Below are positions 7,801 to 15,231 of a stretch of DNA of 64,000 nucleotides, one piece after another. The notes below the pieces were generated by a model. The model ran no database searches and was not told the origin of the DNA. It saw only the letters and a list, made by a program, of their open reading frames with translations. Made by a program: the position numbers and the translations under genes. The first letter of the stretch is position 1; every line of letters starts with the position of its first letter. The stretch is from Pseudomonas sp. ICMP22404 (GTDB lineage: Bacteria > Pseudomonadota > Gammaproteobacteria > Pseudomonadales > Pseudomonadaceae), in NCBI RefSeq assembly GCF_006227205.1, contig NZ_VCNG01000001.1, positions 558,001 through 622,000 of the forward strand, given 5' to 3'.

Positions 7801-9758
7801 AGCGCGTTGCGCGGTGTACCACCTTGCGCGCTGACACTGCCCCCCAGGAGAAGACCATGGACATGGACCCTGTGCCCGCCAACCCAGGCCCGATTCGCCG
7901 CCGTGGGTGATTGCAGGACCGCCTCCAGCCAGCTAGCCAGCAGTTTTCGCGGATGGGCTGGCTTGGCAACCGGATCCGTCACTCTGGCCTGGAACACTGT
8001 GTCGCCCCTGAGTGCAGCCTCATAGCCCTTGAACTCCAGGTGGGCCCGGTACGACGCCTGCCAAGCCGCCTTGTACCGAGGTTCATTCATTTGCTGGCGC
8101 AGCAGGATTTCATAATTGCCACCGACATCGAGGCTCGTCGCCATCCTGGCCAGTTCGCCCCCAGTCACCGTGATCAGGAAACCGTTTTCCGGATGGCGGA
8201 TCCGTTGACCGTGTTGATCGAGAAGGTAGACCGCCAACACTTCGCGCATGGCGTTCGGGTATTGCCGTGGCCGCAGATTGTCGAGCATCAATTGGGTCAA
8301 GCTGCTGGTACGGGACTGCCTGGGGCTGGCCCGGTCACCGTAGAACAGCCTGACCAGGGTTTGGTCCGGGTCCACGTCGATGCGCGGGTGAATGGTTTGC
8401 TGCAGGTACTGCTTGATCTTCTGGCGAGCGAACTGCACCAGGGTCGGAACACCGCTGCCCAGTGTGTAGACGGCCTCGAATACCTTTGTTTCGAGGCGGC
8501 GATAGTGGGCTCGCTCGGCAAACGTCGCGGTCTTGTAGAAACCGGGGCGACGGTTTTCCACCAAGGTTTCCTGACGGGCCGCCAGTGGCCCGGCCAGTGA
8601 CAACAGGGGCAAGCCAAGGGCATCTTCGGTTTGCCGGGCAAAGTCACTCACTGTCACCGTTGCGTTTCCTGGCGCATCCAGGACTTTCTCCAGCGCCGTA
8701 CTTTGCATTTGCAGCAGATCCGCCGCCGCCACTTCGAAAACATGCCCGGACAGTTCGACGGAAATGTCCTGGATCTTGCACGCCTGGCCCTCAAGGGTGG
8801 GAAATACCTGTCTGATCAGGTCCTGGAAAGCGTTGAAGCGCTGAAGCCCATGCTCCAGGGAATACAGAAACAGCGATGGCCGGTCGGTAAACTTGATCAC
8901 CATCGCGGCAGGCCATTTTTGCGGCTGCGCGGCGCCGCTATCGAGCCTGACCGCATAGACATGGGGAACCGGTGCGCGCAACAGGCGACTTCTGTCCGCC
9001 TGGGAAGGATGGGTAGTGATGATGTCCAACAGGCGATCTTCATCGCTTTGCTGAATTCGCTCACCCTGGCTGAGTCGAGCGGCAGGATCCCGATCGGCTT
9101 TGTACAGTTCGAAAAGATGCAGGAAGCGCCGGGACAATAAATGCGCCAGGGCGACTTCGGTCGTGGATGACGCCGCCACGCCTGGCAACACCTCCCAGCC
9201 CTTGCGCTGACGAAAGAGCACCAGTTCGTCGCGGAACTGATGCTTCACCCGTTCATTCGTGGCTGGATGGGCCACATAGAACACGGCTTCCATGGCCCGC
9301 AACGTGTGCTCGTCCAGCGGGCCGGCAAAGACGCTGTCGGCCTCCTCCAGGGAATCCGGACGGGTAAAGAACCCGACGCCACCCTTCGAGAAGTCGGGCG
9401 CCGTGTCGCTGAGCAAACAGTTGCGCATGACGTGGGTAAAGCTGTCCGAGGCGGCCAGGATGCGCCCACCGTCCGGGCCCGTGGTGAAGCGGCTCACATA
9501 GCATTGATCCGGTTCGATGTCCGGAAGCAGCGATGCACGAAATTTCTTGGCGGGAATCCTGGTTTTGAGCAGGCCGACCAGCAGCGCGCCCATCACCCTG
9601 TCGAAGGTGGGAACGGCTGCGAACAGCAGGGTCAGCTGTACCTGGTGGGTGTCCAGCAAGTCCAGTTGCCTGAGCTGTTCCTTCGCCTGGGCATTGATCG
9701 TTTCTGATTGCGGTATAGGTGACGCAACACCCGGTTCATCCTTGGGGGAAATCGACAT
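4806..9758 (-). CDS. Giant toxin/effector-like protein: dermonecrotic-toxin (DUF6543-type) region plus OTU cysteine-protease motif
   Basis: The ATG at 9758 gives 1650 residues. The frame is open to 9929, but that extension translates a REP element and is unlikely to be used. Residues about 20-760 resemble the dermonecrotic-toxin/DUF6543 region of large Pseudomonas proteins (KWPAAMVIKFTDRPSLFLYSL at about 282-302). A hydrophobic stretch at about 775-810 could be membrane-inserted. A Gly/Pro-rich hinge at about 969-995 (GGGGKRPRGGPPQPG) leads to a domain with DADGNCFFNAV, the OTU cysteine-protease active-site motif (D1097, C1100). The candidate catalytic His (H1081 in ENHYTLRL) lies before the Cys, not after it, as in circularly permuted bacterial OTU deubiquitinases. 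There is no signal peptide. It is probably a delivered effector or polymorphic toxin; the route is unknown and no obvious immunity gene is adjacent. Confidence 0.75.
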   Translation of the reverse strand: MSISPKDEPGVASPIPQSETINAQAKEQLRQLDLLDTHQVQLTLLFAAVPTFDRVMGALLVGLLKTRIPAKKFRASLLPDIEPDQCYVSRFTTGPDGGRILAASDSFTHVMRNCLLSDTAPDFSKGGVGFFTRPDSLEEADSVFAGPLDEHTLRAMEAVFYVAHPATNERVKHQFRDELVLFRQRKGWEVLPGVAASSTTEVALAHLLSRRFLHLFELYKADRDPAARLSQGERIQQSDEDRLLDIITTHPSQADRSRLLRAPVPHVYAVRLDSGAAQPQKWPAAMVIKFTDRPSLFLYSLEHGLQRFNAFQDLIRQVFPTLEGQACKIQDISVELSGHVFEVAAADLLQMQSTALEKVLDAPGNATVTVSDFARQTEDALGLPLLSLAGPLAARQETLVENRRPGFYKTATFAERAHYRRLETKVFEAVYTLGSGVPTLVQFARQKIKQYLQQTIHPRIDVDPDQTLVRLFYGDRASPRQSRTSSLTQLMLDNLRPRQYPNAMREVLAVYLLDQHGQRIRHPENGFLITVTGGELARMATSLDVGGNYEILLRQQMNEPRYKAAWQASYRAHLEFKGYEAALRGDTVFQARVTDPVAKPAHPRKLLASWLEAVLQSPTAANRAWVGGHRVHVHGLLLGGSVSAQGGTPRNALGIDGVLIFSDQPGPDIKGTVGVYLPDSPQGHDLQEFSDLSDGITGLLQQEEWRAYFRSRICALDPEEIKRALGQHRGRPLISGVLITDDWLERFHRAHVNFHSAYADHRSNSNRDIGLQTVARLVMMTVEIVMDLAGLLLIPGFQMLTRAVRTGLLVVRTGAVPTNTTTLAFVHAVANTRKAVGFGGVSVNVRGRSSFLAITARQSQAKARFGLPLEETLYRRYAVADRSVLRGVSADAQGFYRPTITNSVTGRSARQVYVQQPDGTVFRVHDHTSLKAIEATIVDPATGLNIRSSGVMRSTVARAPDGQWHAVGFGLGGGGKRPRGGPPQPGPSAPKQPSTSLRAVADLIRTSNEWDVEIMDLVPSLITRLPSWPQHRSLLIVDQRRGRQDWSIRFTPGQEESGYPTGAHPLRSNTDVVLIRTGENHYTLRLADNTDVTFDADGNCFFNAVARGLNEGQPQPTFSMQGLRNETAAYIDLHPEMSHYLVSPPTGLQQALADNARSLENLLGKAAVYDVSQIVYGTRNPHNLFRPLVHFLNLYADDMVRRTLNQARKADLPPEILQHIGSYLSPRAPGRPILSSIPYYMQSDRSVRTFFEDTLLRPVESSEIEELLNNEHLMFSQDVIHIMLEYGVRARELTDHHPKNSLAYVLYDDALHGHLDDTQLEELLNGAYLVDRDDLKKVKRRYEQETGNAMDDDSELLEQHIYYDRAEDLADLLTVALERFPMLQTRANILLKSPVIASNLGGLFPVSLLSQWIRNPSISNMRLQLIGDYVSSRYDELTRYAGVDINWMRPFDDWNLNSLFTHRQALLDFFNFLQEVRYFKDSDLSAVARLFTAPGQRLSNSRVAILFSRPNLWMSIRAMRGISRESARAIWQDLTGPAFSDSNIRFTLGRPGSLNSESAFTEALIDSLVNEEARAHQLIMGSYTMSERQAQYFLHNFDFSQSPAGHSRLDFASYVSAHGSIPQWAWPYARSAVTPEVLKPFLATRKPPES

Positions 9759-9892
9759 CTCAATGGTCCGGTTCTGATTGAAGAGTCCGGACCTTATCGC
9801 GCTGTTCGTCCCGAGATGACGTACATATGTATAGAGGGCAGTGGAACTGGGAGGGAAACGTAAGCTGATATTTATGGACAGCTGAAGTCCGC

Positions 9893-9960
9893 TATCGCGA
9901 GCAGGCTCGCTCCCACATTGGGAATGCATTTCCCCTGTAGGAGCGAGCCTGCTCGCGATG
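9893..9960. repeat. REPIN (two inverted REP elements)
   Basis: TATCGCGAGCAGGCTCGCTCC and its inverted partner GGAGCGAGCCTGCTCGCGATG face each other across about 28 bases. This is the standard REP doublet of this genome, between the toxin-like gene and the methyltransferase gene. Confidence 0.9.
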
Positions 9961-9991
9961 ACAATCGATCAGCTGATGATTCGCTAAAGGC

Positions 9992-10906
9992 TCAAACCAA
10001 CTTCTGCGCCAGCACCGCAATATGCTCCGGGCCGATTCCGCAGCAACCACCCAGGTGACTGGCCCCACGTTTCTGCCAGTCCGCCGCCCATTGAAGGTAG
10101 CCCGGTGGATCGAGGTCTTCACGCAGCGGATCCAGCCCGTCGTTGGCGGTCGCCTCTTTGGGTTGCGGCGGGAAGGCGTTGGCGTAGGCGCCGATGTCGA
10201 TCTTCACCCCCAGGCGCTCGAAGGTTTGCCGGGCAGCATCGATCGCAGCACCGATCACCTCCGGCTGGCTGCAGTTGAACAGCAGCGCCTCGACGCCCAG
10301 TTCGGCCGCAACGGCCGCAGCCTCCGCCACCGGCTCGCCGGAACGCAAGCGCGGCACTTCATCAGTGTCTTCGTCCTTGAGGGTGAACGACAGCCAGAAC
10401 GGCTTGCCGTCCTGGGGCAGCCCGGCATGAATCGCCTTCGCTTCCACCGTCGAGCTTTGGGTTTCGGCCAGCCACAGGTCGACATGGGGCGCCAGGCCGG
10501 TTACCAGAGGCGACAACAGCTCACTGGCGCGGGAGGCATCGAACAGATCAGGCCGATAGGAACCGAACAGCGGCGGCAGCGAGCCGGCAACCCGCACGGC
10601 TTTGCCGGAAGCTTGCACCGCCCGCCGGGCCAGTTCGCCGGCCAGCGCTGCCAGGGCCTGGCCTTCGGCGGCGAAGCGCGCTTCGCCAATGTGAAACGGT
10701 ACGACAGCATAGCTGTTGCTGGTGATGACATTGGCGCCGCTGGCGATATAGGCCGCGTGCACGGCCTCTACGGCCTGCGGGGCTTCGCTCAGGGCCAACG
10801 CCGACCATTCGGGCTGCCTGAACGGCGCGCCACGGCGTTGCAGTTCGCGGCCCATGCCGCCGTCGAGAATGACTGTCGTTGCTGAGCCCATATACGATTC
10901 ACTCAT
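9992..10906 (-). CDS. Homocysteine S-methyltransferase family protein (MmuM-like)
   Basis: About 305 residues. The barrel begins with TVILDGGMGRELQRRG and ends with HLGGCCGIGPEHIAVLA, whose Cys pair binds the catalytic zinc; a third Cys ligand sits in LLFNCSQPEVI. Family members transfer a methyl group from S-methylmethionine or a related donor to homocysteine to form methionine. The start is uncertain: GTG at 10927, ATG at 10906 and ATG at 10891 are all possible and none has a clear ribosome site; I give the middle one. It diverges from an amino-acid ABC importer, which could supply its methyl donor; that link is inferred. Confidence 0.85.
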   Translation of the reverse strand: MSESYMGSATTVILDGGMGRELQRRGAPFRQPEWSALALSEAPQAVEAVHAAYIASGANVITSNSYAVVPFHIGEARFAAEGQALAALAGELARRAVQASGKAVRVAGSLPPLFGSYRPDLFDASRASELLSPLVTGLAPHVDLWLAETQSSTVEAKAIHAGLPQDGKPFWLSFTLKDEDTDEVPRLRSGEPVAEAAAVAAELGVEALLFNCSQPEVIGAAIDAARQTFERLGVKIDIGAYANAFPPQPKEATANDGLDPLREDLDPPGYLQWAADWQKRGASHLGGCCGIGPEHIAVLAQKLV

Positions 10907-11004
10907 AAGCTTATGAAAATAACTCACTACCGGAGTTGTTCTTATAACTATTTAATACGCACTCTTCAGTTAACCACAACCTGTATTTTCAGCCAGGGCC
11001 CTAC

Positions 11005-11826
11005 ATGAAACTTCAACCATTGATGGCCTTGGGCCTGACTCTGCTGGCCGCCGCTTCGCAAGCTTTCGCCGGTACCACGCTGGACCGTGTCGAGCAGAAA
11101 AAAGAACTGGTCGGCGTATTGATGGAAAGCTATCCGCCCTTCTCGTTTCTCAACGATCAGAACCAGCTCGACGGGTTTGATGTGGACGTAGCCAAAGCCG
11201 TGGCGCAGAAGCTGGGTGTGAAGCTGCGCCTGGAAACGCCGTCCTGGGACGTGATCGCCGCCGGACACTGGAGCGGGCGCTATGACATCTGCATCTGCTC
11301 CATGACACCGAGCAAGGCCCGCGCCGAAGTGTTCGATTTCCCGGTGCAGTATTACGCCTCGCCGGCGGTCATCGTGGTCAACGCCAAGGACGACCGGATC
11401 CACGGCGCCAAGGACTTGAGCGACAAGAAAGTCGGCCTCACCAGTGCCTCCAGCTACGAGAGTTACCTGAACAAGAACCTGGTGATCGAAGGCGCCGAGG
11501 ATACCCAGCTGAGCTATCCGTTCGAGAACGTACAGATCGCCCCGTATGACACCGACAACGTGGCCTTCCAGGACTTGGGCCTGGGCGCCGGGGTACGCCT
11601 GGACGCGGTGCTGACCAATCTGGTGACCGCGCAACCGCGCCTGACCGAAGACAAACGCTTCAAACTGGCCGGCGAGCCGCTGTACTCCGAACCGAACTCG
11701 GTGGCCATCGAAAAGGGCGATGCCCAGTGGGACAGCAAGGTGCGTGAAGTCTTCGCCCAGTTGAAACAAGATGGCACCTTGAGCAAACTCTCGCAGAAAT
11801 GGATCGGCGCCGACATCACTCAATGA
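11005..11826 (+). CDS. Periplasmic amino-acid-binding protein (SBP family 3) of an ABC importer
   Basis: The 273-residue protein has a classic signal peptide (MKLQPLMALGLTLLAAASQAFA, cleavage near residue 22). The bacterial SBP family 3 pattern follows: VGVLMESYPPFSFLNDQNQLDGFDVDVAKAVAQKLG, then DICICSMTPSKARAEVFDFPVQYY. The family binds polar amino acids in the periplasm and delivers them to an inner-membrane permease. Its stop overlaps the permease start by four bases (ATGA), so the two are translationally coupled. The upstream 98 bp are shared with the divergent homocysteine methyltransferase gene. The ligand cannot be read from the sequence. Confidence 0.92.
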   Translation: MKLQPLMALGLTLLAAASQAFAGTTLDRVEQKKELVGVLMESYPPFSFLNDQNQLDGFDVDVAKAVAQKLGVKLRLETPSWDVIAAGHWSGRYDICICSMTPSKARAEVFDFPVQYYASPAVIVVNAKDDRIHGAKDLSDKKVGLTSASSYESYLNKNLVIEGAEDTQLSYPFENVQIAPYDTDNVAFQDLGLGAGVRLDAVLTNLVTAQPRLTEDKRFKLAGEPLYSEPNSVAIEKGDAQWDSKVREVFAQLKQDGTLSKLSQKWIGADITQ

Positions 11827-12659
11827 CCTCTTTTCCATCCCCTTCCCAGCCACCGCAACCGGTGGCTGAGTCGCGCCTGAAGAAAATCTTCGGTTTTCGC
11901 ACACGGCTGTACCTGACCTGGGCGGTCATGCTGGCGCTGTTCGCGAGTTTTTTCCTGGGCTTCGACCTGAAGTTCTCGATCATCCTGGACAAGTTGCCGA
12001 ACCTGATCGGCCTGCACCTGGCACCCAACGGCTTTCTGCAGGGCGCGGTGCTGACGCTGTTCCTGTGTCTGTGTTCGATCGTCGCGTCGTCATTGCTGGG
12101 CTTCATCACCGCCCTGGCACGACTGTCCAACAGCGCGGTGGCGTTCGGCATTGCCAGTTTCTATGCGTCGTTCTTCCGTGGCACGCCACTGCTGATCCAG
12201 ATCCTGCTGATCTACCTGGGCTTGCCGCAACTGGGGGTGGTCCCAGGCGCCGTCACCGCCGGGATCATTGCCCTGTCGCTGAACTACGGCGCTTACCTGA
12301 GCGAAATTTTCCGCGCCGGCATCGTCGGCGTCCCCCAAGGCCAACGCGAAGCCTCGCTGGCGCTGGGCCTGAGCGAGACAGTGATCTTCTGGCGCGTCAC
12401 CCTGCCCCAGGCCATGCGCACCATCATCCCGCCGACCACCAACCAGTTCATCTCCATGCTCAAGGACTCTTCCCTGATTTCGGTGATGGGCGTCTGGGAG
12501 GTGATGTTCCTCGCGCAATCCTATGGCCGCTCCAGCTATCGCTACATCGAAATGCTCACCACGGCGGCGATCATCTATTGGCTGATGTCCATCGCACTGG
12601 AACTGATCCAGGCGCGCATGGAGCGGCATTATGGGAAGGCGTACCTCAAGCGCAGTTGA
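11823..12659 (+). CDS. Amino-acid ABC transporter permease (His/Glu/Gln/Arg type)
   Basis: The ATG at 11823 overlaps the stop of the binding-protein gene. The 278-residue product has an extended hydrophilic N-terminus of about 35 residues and then five to six membrane segments. The permease EAA-type loop reads GVPQGQREASLALGLSETVIFWRVTLPQAMR, followed by IIPPTTNQFISMLKDSSLISVMGVWEV, the hallmark of HisMQ-type permeases. No ATPase gene follows: the next 208 bp are non-coding, then an autotransporter begins. The importer must therefore borrow an ATPase encoded elsewhere. Confidence 0.92.
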   Translation: MTSFPSPSQPPQPVAESRLKKIFGFRTRLYLTWAVMLALFASFFLGFDLKFSIILDKLPNLIGLHLAPNGFLQGAVLTLFLCLCSIVASSLLGFITALARLSNSAVAFGIASFYASFFRGTPLLIQILLIYLGLPQLGVVPGAVTAGIIALSLNYGAYLSEIFRAGIVGVPQGQREASLALGLSETVIFWRVTLPQAMRTIIPPTTNQFISMLKDSSLISVMGVWEVMFLAQSYGRSSYRYIEMLTTAAIIYWLMSIALELIQARMERHYGKAYLKRS

Positions 12660-12867
12660 CAGCCCCATCGCTGTCAAACGGACCGTTCCGAGAGTGATGT
12701 AGGGCAACGCCACGTACCGTGAGCGCTGACGCGACGAGGCCTTGCTCAAGACGCGACCGGACTACAGGCTTCGTCGCGATCTCTCGCCAGAGGCACAGCC
12801 ATAGCCGGCATCGCGCTCCAGAGTGAATTTTTAAAGTGCGGACTCCCTTCATGAGAGGCCGCATTCA

Positions 12868-15024
12868 ATGCCAGACCAACACGCATATCCACTCCAATAC
12901 CTTGCCTTGGCGATTGCCCTGATGCTCGGTTGCGCCGATGTCTCCATGGCTCAGCCAATCGTCAATGACGCCCTGCCCTCACCCCCAGAAACCACCGCCC
13001 AGGTACAAGCCCGCCTCAAGGCGTTCGCCAGTGCACCGGAGAGAAATCGCACCAGGGTCACCAAGACCGTGCTCGCGCTGGAAACGGGCAGCGACGACGA
13101 TCTGGTCATCGTGAGCGGACGCGGCAAGCTCATGGGGCTTGTCGACGGCGGAGGCGGAATCAATGTCCTGCAGTTGGACACCGTGTCAGGGGGCAAGCTG
13201 GATGAGGTACGCAATTTCCAGGACCTGCATGTCAAGCGAGGGGAATGGTCGAACGCCCAGGGCTTCGATGGCCGAAGCCTGATTGCGCCGAAAGCCAAGC
13301 TGATCAACACCGGGCATCTCGGTGGTGAGGTACACGTTCTGGGCGGCTTCGATAATCAGGGCATTGTCACCAGCAGCGTATTTGTCGGGCCCAATGCCCA
13401 CATGACGAACCCGGGCACCGCTGGGACTGTCGTTGTGGCGGAAACAGCCCGGTTCAGCGGCAGCGGAACGGTGGAGAGCCTCGATGTGGCAGGACTGTTG
13501 GAAGTCGGTCCGGCAATGGGTGCGCCTTTCATTGCCAAGGACTTCAGGCTGGCGCAAGGTGCTGAGCTCGTCTACGGCGTCAACGCCCAGGGAGGCAGTG
13601 CCACGATCACGGTCGGGGGAATCGCGACCCTGGATAACGCCACGCTGAAAATCAACGCCGCCCCGGGCGAATATGTCGGTACAAACGAACATACCGTTAT
13701 CAACGCATCCAGGGTCGAAGGCGAATTCGGACAGGTCATCAGCGAACTCGCATTCATGACTGCGACGCCCCGTTACCTGGAGACACAGGTCAATCTAACC
13801 TATGCCCGGAACGAGGTTCCGATTGAGTCGCTAGCGGCTACCAAAAACGCGCGCGAATTCGCAGCCCACATCGACGAGCCACAGCCGGTTGAATCGGTTG
13901 CGCCACCCGATGTGCAAGCGCCTGCTGTAGCCCCAGCACCCAAAGCTTCCGAGCCAGCGAGAACTGCGGCCGTTGCGCAAGCGCCTGCCGCTCCGCTGCC
14001 AGCCGCCCAACCCGCCGCAAAGCCCAACGCCGCCATCAACGCTTTACTGGGCACCAACATATTCACGGCTGCCGACGCTATCGACCAGCTCACGGGTTAC
14101 GACACCGCCAACCTCGCCAACGCTACCTTGAGCAGCAGCGCTCCGATCAGCACCGGGATGCTCTCGGTCATGGCCCGGAGAAAACCGCAGAGCGAGCCTG
14201 TCGACGGTCAGGTCTGGGTCCAGGCCATCGGCAACAATGGCGTTGTCGGTAGGCAATGGGGAAGCGATGCCCTCAAGCATTCAACAACGGGGCTGATGCT
14301 GGGGACCGATTGGACGGTCAGCCCTGAATGGCGCCTGGGCATAATCGCCAGCAAGACGCAGACGCGGCTGGACGGCCACCGCTTCGACGGCGGACTCGAC
14401 AGTTGGTACCTGGGTGCATACGCCCTGCGCCAGGATGGCCCGCTGGCGCTGCGGCTGGGCGCCGTTCATGGCGACCATGACGGCAGTACCAAACGTCACG
14501 TGGCCTTCAATGGTTTCAGTGATCGCCTCAAGGGTCGTTACGATGCCAACACGCAACAGGTCTTTGGACAGATGGGCTACCGCTTCGACCTCGCTCATGT
14601 CGAGGTCGAGCCCTATGCCCATCTGGGTTACCAACGTTATCAACGTGACCGCTATCAGGAAAAAGGCGGGAACGCGGCGTTGAAAGTCCATGGCCAGACC
14701 CAGGACGCTTACAGCAGCCACTTGGGCCTGCGCCTCGCCCGGCCTTTTGCCCTGGATCGCGGTATGCAATGGACTCCTCGCCTGAATGTCGGCTGGAAAC
14801 ACCTCTACGGCGACGTCACCGGCCGTTCTCGCCAGGGCCTGGTGAGCGGCGGCAGTACCTATCGGGTGGAAGGCACCGAGCTGGACCGCGACAGCTTGCT
14901 CGTCGAAGCGGGGTTGGACCTGGCTGTTTCAGCCTGGCATACGCTGGGACTGGGCTATAGCGGTGAAACAGGCAACGACAATCGTAACCAGGCGCTGATG
15001 GGCCACTGGCGGATGATGTTCTGA
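12868..15024 (+). CDS. Type V autotransporter with short passenger
   Basis: 718 residues: a signal peptide (about 1-29, ending DVSMAQP), a passenger of about 300 residues with beta-solenoid-like spacing (LINTGHLGGEVHVLGGFDNQGIVTSSVFVGPNA), an Ala/Pro-rich stretch at about 335-385, and a C-terminal beta-barrel at about 445-718 (VDGQVWVQAIGNNG to ALMGHWRMMF). The final Phe is the usual outer-membrane assembly signal. Family members export their N-terminal passenger to the cell surface. The passenger is much shorter than in most adhesins, and no protease triad or lipase motif is evident. The 208 bp upstream hold no gene; GACGCGAC occurs twice there (12728 and 12750). Confidence 0.9.
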   Translation: MPDQHAYPLQYLALAIALMLGCADVSMAQPIVNDALPSPPETTAQVQARLKAFASAPERNRTRVTKTVLALETGSDDDLVIVSGRGKLMGLVDGGGGINVLQLDTVSGGKLDEVRNFQDLHVKRGEWSNAQGFDGRSLIAPKAKLINTGHLGGEVHVLGGFDNQGIVTSSVFVGPNAHMTNPGTAGTVVVAETARFSGSGTVESLDVAGLLEVGPAMGAPFIAKDFRLAQGAELVYGVNAQGGSATITVGGIATLDNATLKINAAPGEYVGTNEHTVINASRVEGEFGQVISELAFMTATPRYLETQVNLTYARNEVPIESLAATKNAREFAAHIDEPQPVESVAPPDVQAPAVAPAPKASEPARTAAVAQAPAAPLPAAQPAAKPNAAINALLGTNIFTAADAIDQLTGYDTANLANATLSSSAPISTGMLSVMARRKPQSEPVDGQVWVQAIGNNGVVGRQWGSDALKHSTTGLMLGTDWTVSPEWRLGIIASKTQTRLDGHRFDGGLDSWYLGAYALRQDGPLALRLGAVHGDHDGSTKRHVAFNGFSDRLKGRYDANTQQVFGQMGYRFDLAHVEVEPYAHLGYQRYQRDRYQEKGGNAALKVHGQTQDAYSSHLGLRLARPFALDRGMQWTPRLNVGWKHLYGDVTGRSRQGLVSGGSTYRVEGTELDRDSLLVEAGLDLAVSAWHTLGLGYSGETGNDNRNQALMGHWRMMF

Positions 15025-15053
15025 TCGCCTAAGGAGAGGCTGTGGAAAGTCTT

Positions 15054-15142
15054 GTGGGAGCGAGCCTGCTCGCGATGACGTCAGGTCAGCCAGTATCGAT
15101 GGCGGCTGGTACATCGCTATCGCGAGCAGGCTCGCTCCCACA
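15054..15142. repeat. REPIN (two inverted REP elements)
   Basis: GTGGGAGCGAGCCTGCTCGC begins at 15054 and its inverted partner ends at 15142, with about 41 bases between the conserved cores. It lies between the convergent autotransporter and pycB genes. Confidence 0.9.
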
Positions 15143-15171
15143 GAGGTTTGGTGTGGGGCAGGCATTTGCGC

Positions 15172-15199
15172 AAAAAAAAAAGGGGAGCACATGCCCCCC
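15172..15199 (-). terminator. Rho-independent terminator of the pycA-pycB operon
   Basis: Read on the minus strand, GGGGCATGTGCTCCCC folds into a short GC-rich hairpin followed at once by ten T residues. It lies 33 bases beyond the pycB stop. Confidence 0.85.
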
Positions 15200-15231
15200 C
15201 GAGGTTAAAGCGTTGTATCGAGGCTGTTAGC

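Noticed and set aside
9759..9929. Upstream extension of the giant toxin-like gene starting at 9929
   Set aside because: It would translate a REP element (reading CGSEPARDS) and non-coding DNA; the ATG at 9758 is the sensible start.
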